From Oegoconia quadripuncta (Eukaryota > Arthropoda > Insecta > Lepidoptera > Autostichidae), in the NCBI GenBank assembly GCA_949316235.1, contig OX438743.1, positions 36,611,242-36,675,241 of the forward strand: a stretch of 64,000 nt of DNA, read 5' to 3'. The notes beneath the pieces are model-generated. The model was not told the origin of the DNA. It worked only from the letters and a program-made list of their open reading frames with translations, and did no database searches. Below are positions 54,195 through 64,000 of the stretch, one piece after another; within the stretch, counting starts at the first letter, position 1; every line of letters begins with the position of its first letter. The position numbers and the translations under genes are program-made.

Positions 54195-55435
54195 ATGAAA
54201 GCTATGTTTTGCCGTTTCTAAGATTTTCAACTTTTAAAACAGTTGCTGTGTTTGCCAATTTTTTCTATTTGAGTTAGCAATGCAACTGCATGGTATGTAA
54301 ATTGTTTGTATTACCTACTAAAATAATTCTCTCACAAAATGAAAAGAAAGTCATAAGTAAGTGCAAATTATCAGTTTGCACGTCTGTTTATCTTGTTTTT
54401 GATAAGAAGGCGTGGGTAGGTAATATTTTTAATGAAGCAATATTGGCCCGATACTCTTGGCCTTTAGCCAAGTCGCGTTATTGTCTATATATTCTTTTAC
54501 TGTACGAGAAAGTTTATACTTGCCGAACCGTTAAAATAAAAACGTGAATATGCATCTGTGACTTTTTTACGATATTATTTTTATCTGTACACTCAAGTAG
54601 CGCTATTCTATATTATTATATACCTACTTACCTACTTCAGGTAAGTTGATTTATAATGAACAGTCAATCAGATGTAACCTTTTTGATTCCGAGGTATAAA
54701 CGGATCTTAGGATCACATTGTTTTATAAATTGTACAGTCCAACTGTACATTCTTCGCGTCAGCATTTTACCGCGGCTTTTATTAATGCCAAAGTTAGTCG
54801 TTAGCAAGACGCCATAGCATTTTTACGATCGGACAGCAAATGCTCCGCGTGTGCCTATCAATATATCAATAAACCATTTACACGTACTAGTGCTCAATAT
54901 TATCAACCCCAAGGTGTTAGGTTAGCAGACTTAACATAAATCTTATTATTTTTCGATATTTTGGAACGTTTAAAAGTATTTTTCTTAGGTCAATTTAATA
55001 TTACATTAATATCTGTGATAAGTAGCCGGATTTATTTTAGAGTTCCACGCGCAACGTGGCAACAAGTCGCTGTACGCAGATCAACTCCAAACTGTCGCTC
55101 TGGAAGTCTATGGGATACGATGATGACTTTGAATGAATGAATGACTTTGATGATGAGTTTGAAATATAAAACACTCCGAGAACGCTAACATCCTTTCACG
55201 CTTAGTTTTGTTTTACAAATACTTTTTTGTCACATCTAGTACACATGTGCGTGTCGCGATAAAATACTCACACCCAATACACATTAAAATTATATAATAG
55301 CTCAAGGCCCCGCTTGTTATTTTTGTTTTATATGACACTAGGTTTCCGCCCTATAAAACGTTGTCGACAAGCTCTTTTAATATGCCATGGAGGATTTTGT
55401 TCCAGATAATCACTCTGATGTAATAATAATAAGCG
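54195..55435. other. Unassigned DNA
   Basis: An 85-codon plus-strand frame (54290-54547) has no motif. No repeat of the window recurs here. Confidence 0.45.
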
Positions 55436-55836
55436 GCTAATAAAATGCTATGTATGGAGTATAGCTTTATACGGCTGTGAGACATGGACCTTAACACAAA
55501 GGGATAGGTTAGAGGCATTCGAGATGTGGTGCTGGAGACGAATGGAGGGAATAAGCTGGACTGAAGAGAACAAATGAAGAGGTGTTAATGATGGTAAAGG
55601 AGAAGAGATGCCCGTTCGCCACAGTTGAGAACCGAAGAGGAAAGATGATTGATCACATGATACGACACGATATTTTTTTGAAGAACATAATTGAGGGAAA
55701 GAGAGGAAGGGGAAGACCTAGGCGTAATTACTTTGACCAAGTGAAAGAACGAGGGCGGAAAGTAGAGAGACGTGATCATTACTCCACCGACAAGAGCATA
55801 GCTCTTAAATTGAAGAAGAATCACTCTGACGTTTAA
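55436..55836 (+). pseudogene. LINE reverse transcriptase C-terminus, one frameshift
   Basis: The first frame (from 55446) reads CYVWSIALYGCETWTLTQRD, RLEAFEMWCWRRMEGISWTE and hits a stop at 55575. The reading continues one frame over as TNEEVLMMVKEKR, RGKMIDHMIRHDIFLKNIIE and GKRGRGRPRRNYFDQVKER. This order (YGCETWTL..MWCWRRM..GKRGRGRPR) is typical of RTE-like ORF2 ends. One base indel near 55568 separates the halves. No catalytic region remains. Confidence 0.85.
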
Positions 55837-56289
55837 ATATTTTACTTATTTCAATAAGTATGTCGTATAGGTACTTTAACCGTACGTTACGATGCAAACC
55901 ACAGACGGCCGCACGAGGACTGTAATACTTCCAGAATAAGCTGGTCTCGCTGCGTTCACATTTCTCATAGCGTCGCCCGGTCAGTTTACACTAGTAGTGT
56001 TACGGCGATTATAGTATCTCGCATACGACACAATCGATATTATCGCGTGGGGTGTCGCCATAAAAAATATTTAAAACGATTTGTAGCTAGGAGTATTCCT
56101 GACATGTGTTTATATAAATACATGTCAGAAATACACAGAATAGAGCACTATTAAGATTTTCACGACAAAATGGCCTTTATTAGTTTACCAGTCGACCAAC
56201 AACGATATATCATGTCGTGAACTATATGGTTGGATCTGTAAAAAGTGCATACAAAATTAGTAAAATTCAGTGCAAAAATAACTTTTTAT

Positions 56290-56345
56290 TGTAAACTAGC
56301 TTACGGGACGCGACTTGATCCGCGTCTATCTCGAAATAAAATATA
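56290..56345 (-). mobile_element. Helitron-like 3' end
   Basis: On the minus strand GACGCGGATCAAGTCGCGTC is followed by CCGTAAGCTAG, resembling the hairpin-CTAG terminus of 21235-21327. Confidence 0.5.
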
Positions 56346-56489
56346 AACTATCACTTGTGTTATACATATAAACCTTTCCGATAATATTCTCTAAATGATC
56401 GTGAAAATCGTAACTAAATCCTTTGCGTAGTTTAGTATGTACAATTAAGCGTTGTGCAGATTCGTTTTATACATACATATATAATAACG

Positions 56490-56810
56490 TTACGACCTTT
56501 GTCCCAAAAGTTGATGGTCAGATGTTGTAAGATGTGATACTGGCCATATTAGAACTATTTTATTTTGAATTTTTAGTATAGAACATCTGCTTTTACTGTG
56601 ACAATCACTTCCAAATATACATTTGCCATGTAAACATCTAGTGTTCTTACTTTATATTTTCCCACATCAGAGATATCCCAAACATTGGCGTTTGTGTGTG
56701 CCCAACAGTAAAGGTTTAATGATTGAAACAACATCCACGGTTCACCTTACGAAATATACAGAAATGCACATGAGACAGGCGGTGAGCTCCGTTAAAACGT
56801 GCAAATGTAT
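56490..56810 (+). repeat. Repeat family Z, split by about 140 bp
   Basis: TTACGACCTTTGTCCCAAAA and GATGGTCAGATG, unrelated DNA to about 56664, then CAGAGATATCCCAAACATTG, CCACGGTTCACCTTACGAAA, GACAGGCGGTGAGC and AAAACGTGCAAATG. A 110-codon frame across the junction is not a gene. Confidence 0.65.
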
Positions 56811-58289
56811 AGCAGTTGTTTTGAGAAAAATGGATATTTTAACTGTGGCACCCTACTGCACGTGGTCCGATGCGCACTTGGCCGATTTTTTATTTTCACG
56901 CGTTCCACTGAGTTGTTTTGTCACAATTTTTTTCTGTCTGTCGCCATTCATTTAGTCTCAGAATAGCGTTGGAAAATGCTGAATACACTGTGAGTTGTGA
57001 CAGCTCAGCTACCTACTCTATTTTCAGAATCGTTTTACAACTGGCTAATATTAAATTCATTCACTAACCGTTTATGCGAAATATATAAATTTGAGCAAGT
57101 CTAAAAAATTGTATCAGCAAAGTAAGGTATACAAAGCGTTTACTCACTGAATGCAGATGCGAGGAAACAGCAAACTCTTCGGTCACCTCAGTGACATCGG
57201 CTAAGCTTTTCCAAATATCTTACCGTTTATGTTATGCAATATACTCTTGGTTAGTAGATTCTAAAGGTAATAATTACAGAGTAATATTCAGGTAACATTA
57301 CCAACGCTTTACCGTTTTGGAACATGTAATTTAAAGCAATAAAACCTATACGACAGCAGGCTTTGTGCGTTACTCGGTCGTTATGGGGAACAATGATACA
57401 TAACTAACTAAATGTAAACTCTACTAAACACAGTGAAGTAGGTGTTTGAAAACTTTTATTAATAAGATTTAAATGAGTAGAGCTGCCAGGGAAAACAACT
57501 TAAAAGGAAAAAATGAGAATAGAACATTTGCAAGAAGGAAATGACGCTTTTGGAAAACCAATTCAAACGCTACCTACCGATGTCTAATTTGGTTAATATT
57601 CATAACTTTAGAAGATAATAGGTGAATCAGGATATAAGTGATGTTGCTAATGTGTTTGTGTACAGTCAAAAAAAAAGATAGACCTATACTTCAAAAAAGG
57701 TGGAGGTTTCTCATTTCGAATGTGTTTTACTATTGCACGGCATATCCACTGGTTGTGTGAATCAATTTGGCTTTCTCTTTTTATTAAGTAAATCCTTCAG
57801 GGTAGTCCCATATCAATTTGGTGAGGATTTAATGATGCGTTCTGGAGATTGAGAGCGAAAGCCTTGGGCTCAGTTGTTTTACATTTTTGGCCGTTAAATA
57901 ATCATTTTTTAAATAACATCTATTTATTATCCTTACTGTAAGTCTCTCTATATACTAAATTTTCAATAGTCGTAATAAGCAGAAATTGTAGGCATTACAT
58001 GCAAAAGTTCCTGTTTCCATGCAAATTTTCATAGACTAACCTAATTAGTATAGTAAATAGCGTGGCAATTTACGACTTGTAGTCAGGCGGTGGCTCCCTG
58101 GGGGTATTGCTAGCTCTAATTTAATAAATTAAGCTTGCCAGCTCCAGCCACAAACATAAATATTACTATATTAAACAACAATCCATATCTATAGAAATTT
58201 TTTATGTACTTTTGCCTATTTCGTTTGTTAGTTGTAACGAAATGCAGAGAATCAGTTCGTTGGTACCTACTCATTAAACCAGCCGAAAA
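56811..58289. other. Unassigned AT-rich DNA
   Basis: No gene, repeat copy or strong inverted repeat recognised. Confidence 0.45.
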
Positions 58290-58402
58290 ACGATAGGTGT
58301 TATGTGTTTGACGACGTTGTGTGTGTGTGTGTGTGTGTGTCCAGTCTTTGACCGGGCGTATCTCAGTAATCGGGATAGGTATTTAGTCATGTTTGATAGA
58401 AA
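58290..58402 (+). repeat. Truncated M11 with (GT)n run
   Basis: TTTGACGACGTTGTG, a pure GT tract (58318-58340), GTCCAGTCTTTGACCGGGCG, TATCTCAGTAATC and GTCATGTTTGATAGAAATTG, then an abrupt switch to SINE-2 sequence. Confidence 0.7.
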
Positions 58403-58549
58403 TTGTTGTGTTCCGGTTGTCAGAGATAAGATAGCCAGTCCCCAAAATAAGATGGGGTTTCCGGGTCAGTACGCTACCACCTTCGGCCTTATCTTCACTT
58501 CATCAGCTGTGATTGAGGTCAAGTGCTAACTCGTTGTGGATAAAAAAAT
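58403..58549 (+). mobile_element. SINE-2 3' half
   Basis: TTGTTGTGTTCCGGTTGTCA, CCGGGTCAGTACGCTACCAC, AGGTCAAGTGCTAACTCGTT and a poly(A)-like end; 5' truncated at the M11 junction. Confidence 0.85.
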
Positions 58550-58719
58550 AAATCATTATCAATGTTATTTATATTTAAGATTAACCCCAGAGATATGTTC
58601 TTAACCATGTGTGATGGACATCAGTTATCGTTTCGATGATATTGAGCTATAAAAACTTTTGGTCTAATCTACCTGAACGATATAAGCATTCGTTAAAAAG
58701 AAGGAAGACTAATGCTGAC

Positions 58720-58800
58720 CAACAATGGTTTCCATCGTGCCTTTTACGACACCCACGTGAAGGACAGCTTGGTCCTATTCTACTTTGCGGGGAACACAGG
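58720..58800 (+). repeat. GACACCCACG-type repeat fragment
   Basis: TTTCCATCGTGCCTTTTACG, ACACCCACGTGAAGGACAGC, TTGGTCCTATTCTACTTTGC, GGGGAACACAGG. Confidence 0.6.
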
Positions 58801-58822
58801 TTTAAGCAAAAACTCCCTAATA

Positions 58823-59140
58823 TTGGGTCTTTACCTATGAAATTTGAGTTTTTTTTTCTTCGTTAATCATATGTACCAATTCCTGAAATTTTCAAAGCTA
58901 TATCCAAATTTGTTTTTTATTTGGAAAATAGATTATTATTTCAAGGTTTCACATGAAGTATTTTTTAATTTCTGGGCTAAATCACATAAAAAAAAGAAAA
59001 TTACAGAGCTCTTTTCATATGCTTCCCATAATCATTTCTTAGATTCGATTAAAAAATCAAAAATCAAAAATGTTTGTATGGAAAAACAGTATTAATGAAA
59101 TTTTTCATACAAAACGCCCATTTCATAGGTAAGGATCTAA
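58823..59140. mobile_element. MITE M2, shorter copy, TA duplication
   Basis: TTGGGTCTTTACCTATGAAA at the left, ATTTCATAGGTAAGGATCTAA at the right, TA at 58821-58822 and 59141-59142. Same interior as 31252-31666 minus about 100 bp. Confidence 0.85.
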
Positions 59141-59284
59141 TATTTATTAATCTTAATCTTTATTAGCAAATCTTTTTCCAACGTAAGTATGTCCAACTGA
59201 GTAACGTAGGTTGTTGACAATGATGAATTAATTTATACACAAAATTAATTTTTAGTACATCAGATTCAAAGTTATGGACATAAT

Positions 59285-59290
59285 TTTATT
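59285..59290 (-). terminator. Candidate poly(A) signal AATAAA
   Basis: TTTATT on the plus strand, 63 nt beyond the stop codon of the candidate exon at 59353-59604, on the same strand. Confidence 0.35.
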
Positions 59291-59352
59291 AAAAAAATTG
59301 ATAATATCACATAATTTAAATATTATTTATATTAAATGACACATTATAATAC

Positions 59353-59604
59353 TTAATAGTCGCCCCCAAATTTTAATCCGTACAGAATTGAATTTACATA
59401 ATAAGAATTTGTATTCACCATAATCAATAATTTAAACCTACTCGGATCTCCGATAGTATCGTCATTCCCCTTCCAACCGAACGAAATAAAACTGTCTCTT
59501 TCTTGATTTCGGAGTACCGATACAATGGAACTTTTCAATTTTAGATAATTTTTGATCGTCATTTGGACAAATCCAACAACAGTGTTTTTATTGCACCCTG
59601 CCCG
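59353..59604 (-). CDS. Candidate terminal exon of an unidentified gene
   Basis: On the minus strand a pyrimidine-rich acceptor (TTTTTTTTTATTTTAG, ending at 59605) is followed by 83 open codons and a TAA at 59353-59355. The peptide begins RAGCNKNTVVGFVQMTIKNY and ends NSILYGLKFGGDY; the middle holds FISFGWKGNDDTIGDPSRF. It has one Cys, a mixed hydrophobic-charged composition unlike repeat-derived frames, and no second copy in the window. An AATAAA follows 63 nt after the stop. The exon would start in phase 0. I do not recognise the protein, and no upstream exon could be identified between 59605 and the window end. It could be the 3' end of a host or transposon gene, or a chance open frame. Confidence 0.42.
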   Translation of the reverse strand, partial: RAGCNKNTVVGFVQMTIKNYLKLKSSIVSVLRNQERDSFISFGWKGNDDTIGDPSRFKLLIMVNTNSYYVNSILYGLKFGGDY

Positions 59605-61372
59605 CTAAAATAAAAAAAAATTAGAAGCTTATTAACAACATTATTTGTACCTATGTCATAAATATAAAAAATAACAATATTAGAAAGATATGTTTTCTTC
59701 CAAAATTTGAATTCTCAGTTTTCTCTACTCAAAAAATTGACCCACTTACGACTACGTCTTGTAAAGTATAAGGTCATTCAAGAGTGTGCCACCATTATCT
59801 AGACTTCCATTAGTGCACACGTGATTGTAACAACCTTCACACTAAATTATCCTATCTACTAGTTAAGATCAAGCCCAATCCTAAACGTTTGTCAAAATCA
59901 ATCCTATGGATGACAAGTATTTATAAGCATGCATAGCAATTGGTGGTTCGTGATCAGCCACACCTGCGTTACGAGGTTAAGAAGGCATTCACATGTGTAT
60001 TAAACTGCAGACATTATGGCCGATTGCCGAACCAGCACGTTGGACCCTGTTACCGATGCAGTTTCGAGATTATTGCTTATCTAAATGACCGATATTACTG
60101 TCTGAACTTTGCCTTTAGGCTATTCATTCACTCTTCTAATAGAGTGCACTAATGCCTTCATAAAATGACGTTTGGTTTCTAGCAGAGTAGGACCAACCTT
60201 CTCTTCCCGCGGGTTGGTAAAAGGCCACTAAGGAATCGTGGGCTTAGACCAAAGCCAACCTGTCTGCCCAGCCTAGCGATTGGGGCAAAAATGACGGCTC
60301 GAGTAGCCAAGTAGTGCATATTCTTTCAAATACCTAAGTACTGCTTGAGACAATAATTCAGCACATTTCACTAAAAACGATTCTGCAATATATTTAATGT
60401 ATACTTCGTGTTGTTAATATGAATTTTAGTAATTTATGTATGAGTGAAGAGGTTCGTATAAAACAGTAAATAAATTGTGAGATGAAGCGTCAACACTACT
60501 CGATAACCTTGTCGATTTGGTGCGTAGGCACCTCAAACGCACTTATCGACCACTAATGTTTATTTGTTATTGAATTCTGCTCATGAATTCGGATAAATTT
60601 ATTTTGATTCTAAATATGTATAAGTAAGACTTTTCTGGCATTTACTGGGATCGCGTGCTTCATCTTCGACCACATCGTCACACTGGTAAGAAAAAGTACA
60701 GTAGTGGTTTTGTTAGCTGCTGATGTTGACCGATGTTGCCAATAATGAAAACCTAACCGAAACATACACTGTAGAGGACTATGGAGTCAATATTTATTAG
60801 ACCATTGGTAACTCTTATATATTGGACCAAAAACTCTAGCCAAAGTAACCGATTTTTGCCAGCAGTGAGATGTTTCAAGAGGTTTAGATACTTATTAGAA
60901 GCAAAACATAATAAAGCTTCCAACCAAATAACGATTACTATCAAATGTACGTTTACTCGATCATGGAAACGGTAGAGCAGAGTATCTGTTCAATGATGAT
61001 ATGAGTTGTTATCAATCGAGAGAATTGGACAGAGTGAAGATTTATTTGGCCTTTATGAGACTCATTCGTACATAATCAAATTATCGGCATTGCAATTCGA
61101 AGACAATCTTCAAATACACCGACGTTATCAGCGTTGGCCGTTCGGTAGTAGCTAGTTGCTCGCCGAGTCGACAGCGACAAATTGTTATTGTTTCGCTTAC
61201 CTACAGTCCATATGGCAGTAACTCAAAGTCACGCAATTTTACCTTACAAAGATAACACTGTTATCAGTTGTTACACTGTGTAACTGTGTGTTACACATAC
61301 ACACACGCAGGTGTTACGCTACTTTTGTACTGAAAATCCATGCGGTAATATTAAAGGAAAAAAAATCTGCCA
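59605..61372. other. Unassigned DNA
   Basis: 60175-60310 holds an inverted, decayed GACACCC-type repeat (AGCAGAGTAGGACCAACC, CGCGGGTTGGTAAAAGG). 59940-60060 has a plus-strand frame with CVLNCRHYGR..GPCYRC, vaguely like a retroelement zinc knuckle but degenerate. GATAACACTGTTATC is a short palindrome at about 61248. Confidence 0.4.
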
Positions 61373-61480
61373 TCGTCCAACCCGCTTACCTAGCACGGCA
61401 AATCCTCCAATGGAAAGCTCTCCATGAGAGAGGCTCATATTGACTAGTGGACTTTTATAGCCAGTTCATGAAGATGAATA
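61373..61480 (+). repeat. Decayed RTE-like tail
   Basis: AGAGAGGCTCATATTGACTA and GTGGACTTTTATAGCCAGTT resemble the RTE tail (GAGGCCTATATTCAGCAGTG, GACGTCCTATGGCTGG) at 53320, heavily diverged. Confidence 0.4.
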
Positions 61481-61964
61481 TTAAAATAACAAAATGTTAT
61501 AGAATTGTCTTTACTGTTTTTTATTGGTTCGATTCCGTCGGTACCCAGAGGTACCTACTGTTCATATCAACAGGCTGTATACTAAAGCTGAATGTATTAT
61601 CTTAATACGACACGAATTCCACTGCTTTCAGAGGATCCATCGCAATAACGATCATATATTTTTTGGTAATTAGATAAACTATAATACCACCTGACTGCAC
61701 TACCAGCTCTGTCATCTATAATTACCAAATCAAGGCTCTTTTGCCAGAGTAACCGATCACAAAATGCAGTAATGCCTTCATTCTAAAAAAAAATATACAC
61801 GTCAACCTTTCTGTAAGTCCGTTAATGAAGTGCTCACGGCCGGTTCGGAATCACGTGCGAGCTTAGCAAACCTAGGTAATGTCCTGCGATCGATCGATTG
61901 CAAAATTTAAGAGGTAACCAACCGTTATGTCATGAGTATGATTTTTGAATATGTTGTTGATTTG
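61481..61964. other. Unassigned DNA
   Basis: No gene or repeat recognised; an E-box-like CACGTG lies near 61853. Confidence 0.4.
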
Positions 61965-62125
61965 CACATTTAAAATGGCGATGGGCTCACCCCCTGTCAC
62001 GGTGAATCGTAGACGTTATTCCAAGCAATTAAACTTTTAATATTTGGAACACCCAAACGCTTCTGTTTGGGATATCTCCGACCACATTTGGGATAGAGGT
62101 CGTGGAGTCGTGTATGTTATTGTAC
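61965..62125 (-). repeat. Repeat family Z
   Basis: GCGATGGGCTCACCCCCTGT, AATATTTGGAACACCCAAAC, TTTGGGATATCTCCGACCAC and TTTGGGATAGAGGTCGTGGA: inverted copy of 50435-50620. A short related piece is at 27660-27700. Confidence 0.7.
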
Positions 62126-62144
62126 ATTTTATCTATACTCATAT

Positions 62145-62210
62145 TGTTTGTTTCTTTGTTTGTAAACGCTTTATTCTACAAAAAGTAATTTTGCATTGAT
62201 ACAGAATTAG
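62145..62210 (-). mobile_element. LINE tail ending AATAAAGCG..(AAAC)n
   Basis: GTTTGTTTCTTTGTTTGTAA, ACGCTTTATTCTACAAAAAG: reverse complement of the tail type at 35320. Confidence 0.65.
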
Positions 62211-62717
62211 AGCACAACGGCGGACTTATCCCATAGAGGGATTTCATCAAGTATTAAAACAGAATGTCTAAAAGAATTTTCCTACATAGATTTAGTGACG
62301 TCTAGTCTTCCCCTTTTACTACTTAGTTTTCACTTTTAATATGTCACTTTCAATATAGTTATAATTTATAGAACAGTTTTTAATTTAATAATTTATTTTA
62401 CTATAAAACTTATTTCTGAGGAAGCGCAAGATATCTCTCGTTACTGCATTTAGTTCAGTAAATAGCACTATTACTTCCTCAGCCTTCAGCGAACATACGA
62501 CATACGCCTATAAGCAGAACGGTCTTAATATCTCAAAGACACGGCTTAGATACTGCTTTCTGCCTGTATATACACTGTGGCACATGTTCGTCGATACGGA
62601 GCGATACCGCGACCTCTCGGTCACTAGCTGGAACTTTATCAATGCTCTACTTAATGCAAACCAAGTTACGGCCGCTTTAAGCTTTGAAGTACATATTTAC
62701 AAAAAGAAATTGTATGT
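62211..62717. other. Unassigned DNA
   Basis: No gene or repeat recognised; the 63-codon frame at 62584-62775 runs into a SINE fragment and is not supported. Confidence 0.45.
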
Positions 62718-62812
62718 AGTTTATGAACCATCTGGTATCCATAATACAAGCCAACAAGGCTTAGTATGGAACTAGATGGCGCTGTGTGTAAGTCCAAGGA
62801 TATTTATTTATT
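62718..62812 (+). mobile_element. SINE-1 3' half
   Basis: ACCATCTGGTATCCATAATA, GGAACTAGATGGCGCTGTGT, AAGGATATTTATTTATTTA. The tRNA-like head is missing. Confidence 0.85.
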
Positions 62813-64000
62813 TAAGTTGCGAGTTATTATTAAATGCTCAACAATTCACGTTGCATCAAGGGTATTACCTAATACAAACAAGATGATCCACATGGGCTTG
62901 AAAAAATAAAGCATTCTTAATAGTTACATGAATGATATTATCATGACCTATTTTTCATTAGATGACGTTGATTAAAATCGTCCTTCTTAATACCTATCTG
63001 AAAATGTTAATACTAGGTAGTTCAGACATCAACTGAACAACTTTACTACAAGACCCCACACATTTGGTAGACAAAATGTGATGTTTGTTCTATGAGCATG
63101 GCTCAAATCATTTGTGAATTAGGTAGATATCTATTACGAAGCAATAATATGTAAGTACATACCGACTAGGTTAAATAGGCAGGCAAAACCGCAGCTAAAA
63201 TTTAACCTATTGTATGTACCTATTTGTGTTTTCAATAATAAATAGAAAGAGAGAGATGTAGCGAAAAGAAACAAAATTTAGATAAACTAAGTACCTACAG
63301 ACCATTTAAAGTCGATCGCAGGACTTGCACTGTACTACACGTCATCCATAATAAGCACGTACACAATATTCTTGACCTAAGCCATAACATAATAACACTC
63401 AATATATTCATCAGTTTTCTGTGGAAAATATTCCGTGTAAACCCTAAAGGAGAGATAACAGATCACCCGACAGCCGCGTAGCCGGCCTGTGCAAATTTGC
63501 CGTCGAGTCGTGCGACTCGTTTGATCTGCCGCCGCCGCTACGATAATTAGAGAATTAATGGCTCTACAGGGTTCATTAATAAAACATGCAAAGAGTTTAA
63601 CATTCGTCGTCCTGTAGGAAGATTCACATTAGGTTCAAGTTGGGTGAGTATGATAGTGACAACTTTGTGACAACTTTAGTTTCATCAATCAATTGAAGCC
63701 TGAATAGATGGAACTGTTAATATCAGTATAGGCACAAGCATAATACAAATAGCAGGCTATTCCACTTAACATCCAGACCATAGCACCCATGAGCTTTAAA
63801 CGATTTATGGAAGGCCCCCCGAGTAGAGGGAGGTTCTAAAAGTGCGGTCGATTGACCTAATAGCGGTATGCATTAGTTTACGTCTTCAAGCGATAAAACG
63901 AATAGAAAATTGATTGAAGTTTCAGTGGTATATCTATTTACTCCTTTTTGAAAATTTCGGTGTTATCCTTTTTGCCCCAAATACAAACTCGTGGTAAGTA
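62813..64000. other. Unassigned DNA to the window end
   Basis: No coding region. Includes the GC-rich block at 63440-63560; the rest is AT-rich without recurring repeats. Confidence 0.45.
63440..63580. promoter_or_regulatory. GC-rich block with TAATTA sites, possible regulatory element
   Basis: GACAGCCGCGTAGCCGGCCT, GTCGAGTCGTGCGACTCG and CTGCCGCCGCCGCTACG are followed at once by GATAATTAGAGAATTAATGG and TTCATTAATAAAAC. The sharp GC island beside clustered homeodomain-type sites, with no open frame and no repeat copy, suits a single-copy regulatory element. Function is inferred. Confidence 0.3.

Noticed and set aside
56623..56955. 110-codon plus-strand frame
   Set aside because: It spans the junction between unrelated DNA and a family Z repeat that has several non-coding copies elsewhere.
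59940..60152. Zinc-knuckle-like CVLNCRHYGR..GPCYRC frame
   Set aside because: Cys/His spacing does not fit CCHC, no Gag or ORF1 sequence flanks it, and the frame starts at a chance codon. A heavily decayed retroelement ORF1 remains possible but is unsupported.

Overview
This is a non-coding-rich piece of an insect nuclear genome, almost certainly Lepidoptera (moth or butterfly). The evidence is indirect but consistent: AT-rich DNA full of tRNA-derived SINEs with T/A-rich tails, Lep1-type Helitron pieces beginning ACTAATATTATAAATGCG and ending CTAG, 5'-truncated non-LTR retrotransposon tails, the dispersed GTAGCCAAATNGNAAAAACGG repeat and a strong excess of the palindrome TAGGTACCTA. There is no bacterial-type operon, rRNA, functional tRNA gene or CRISPR. 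No recognisable conserved host protein is present; only two places look like spliced genes.

Layout. 0.5-4.05 kb: a 64-bp satellite array (partly a 128-bp higher-order repeat) split by a nearly intact 2,124-bp mariner-type transposon with 270-bp terminal inverted repeats, TA target duplications and an open 353-codon DDD transposase (1252-2313). 4-10.8 kb: mostly unassigned DNA with one SINE and a 95-bp tandem duplication. 10.9-12.1 kb: short tandem repeats, then a large foldback element (11291-12077) with a second foldback MITE inserted at a TA in its right arm. 12.7-13.6 kb: 3' end of a Jockey/CR1-like LINE. 16.04-19.03 kb: a 3-kb unit bounded by TTAA duplications and 13-bp terminal inverted repeats, containing a four-exon gene with three phase-2 introns. 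19-40 kb: a dense mosaic of SINEs, MITEs, LINE tails and Helitron ends. 40.3-41.7 kb: 3' end of a second LINE (284-codon reverse-transcriptase C-terminus) ending in a (TTTC)n tail. 42-59 kb: more SINEs, MITEs, RTE-like pseudogene tails and a lone TIR related to the mariner at 0.5 kb. 59.35-59.60 kb: a candidate minus-strand terminal exon with a good acceptor and a poly(A) signal. 59.6-64 kb: mostly unassigned, with a GC-rich block near 63.5 kb that could be a conserved regulatory element.

How the parts relate. Most features are products of mobile-element activity. LINEs leave 5'-truncated tails that carry the RNA hairpins their reverse transcriptases probably recognise; SINEs carry tRNA-like heads, and one family has an RTE-like 3' end; MITEs carry only the termini of DNA transposons. 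Several nested insertions give relative ages. Family labels such as SINE-1 or repeat M9 are local names used only in this annotation.
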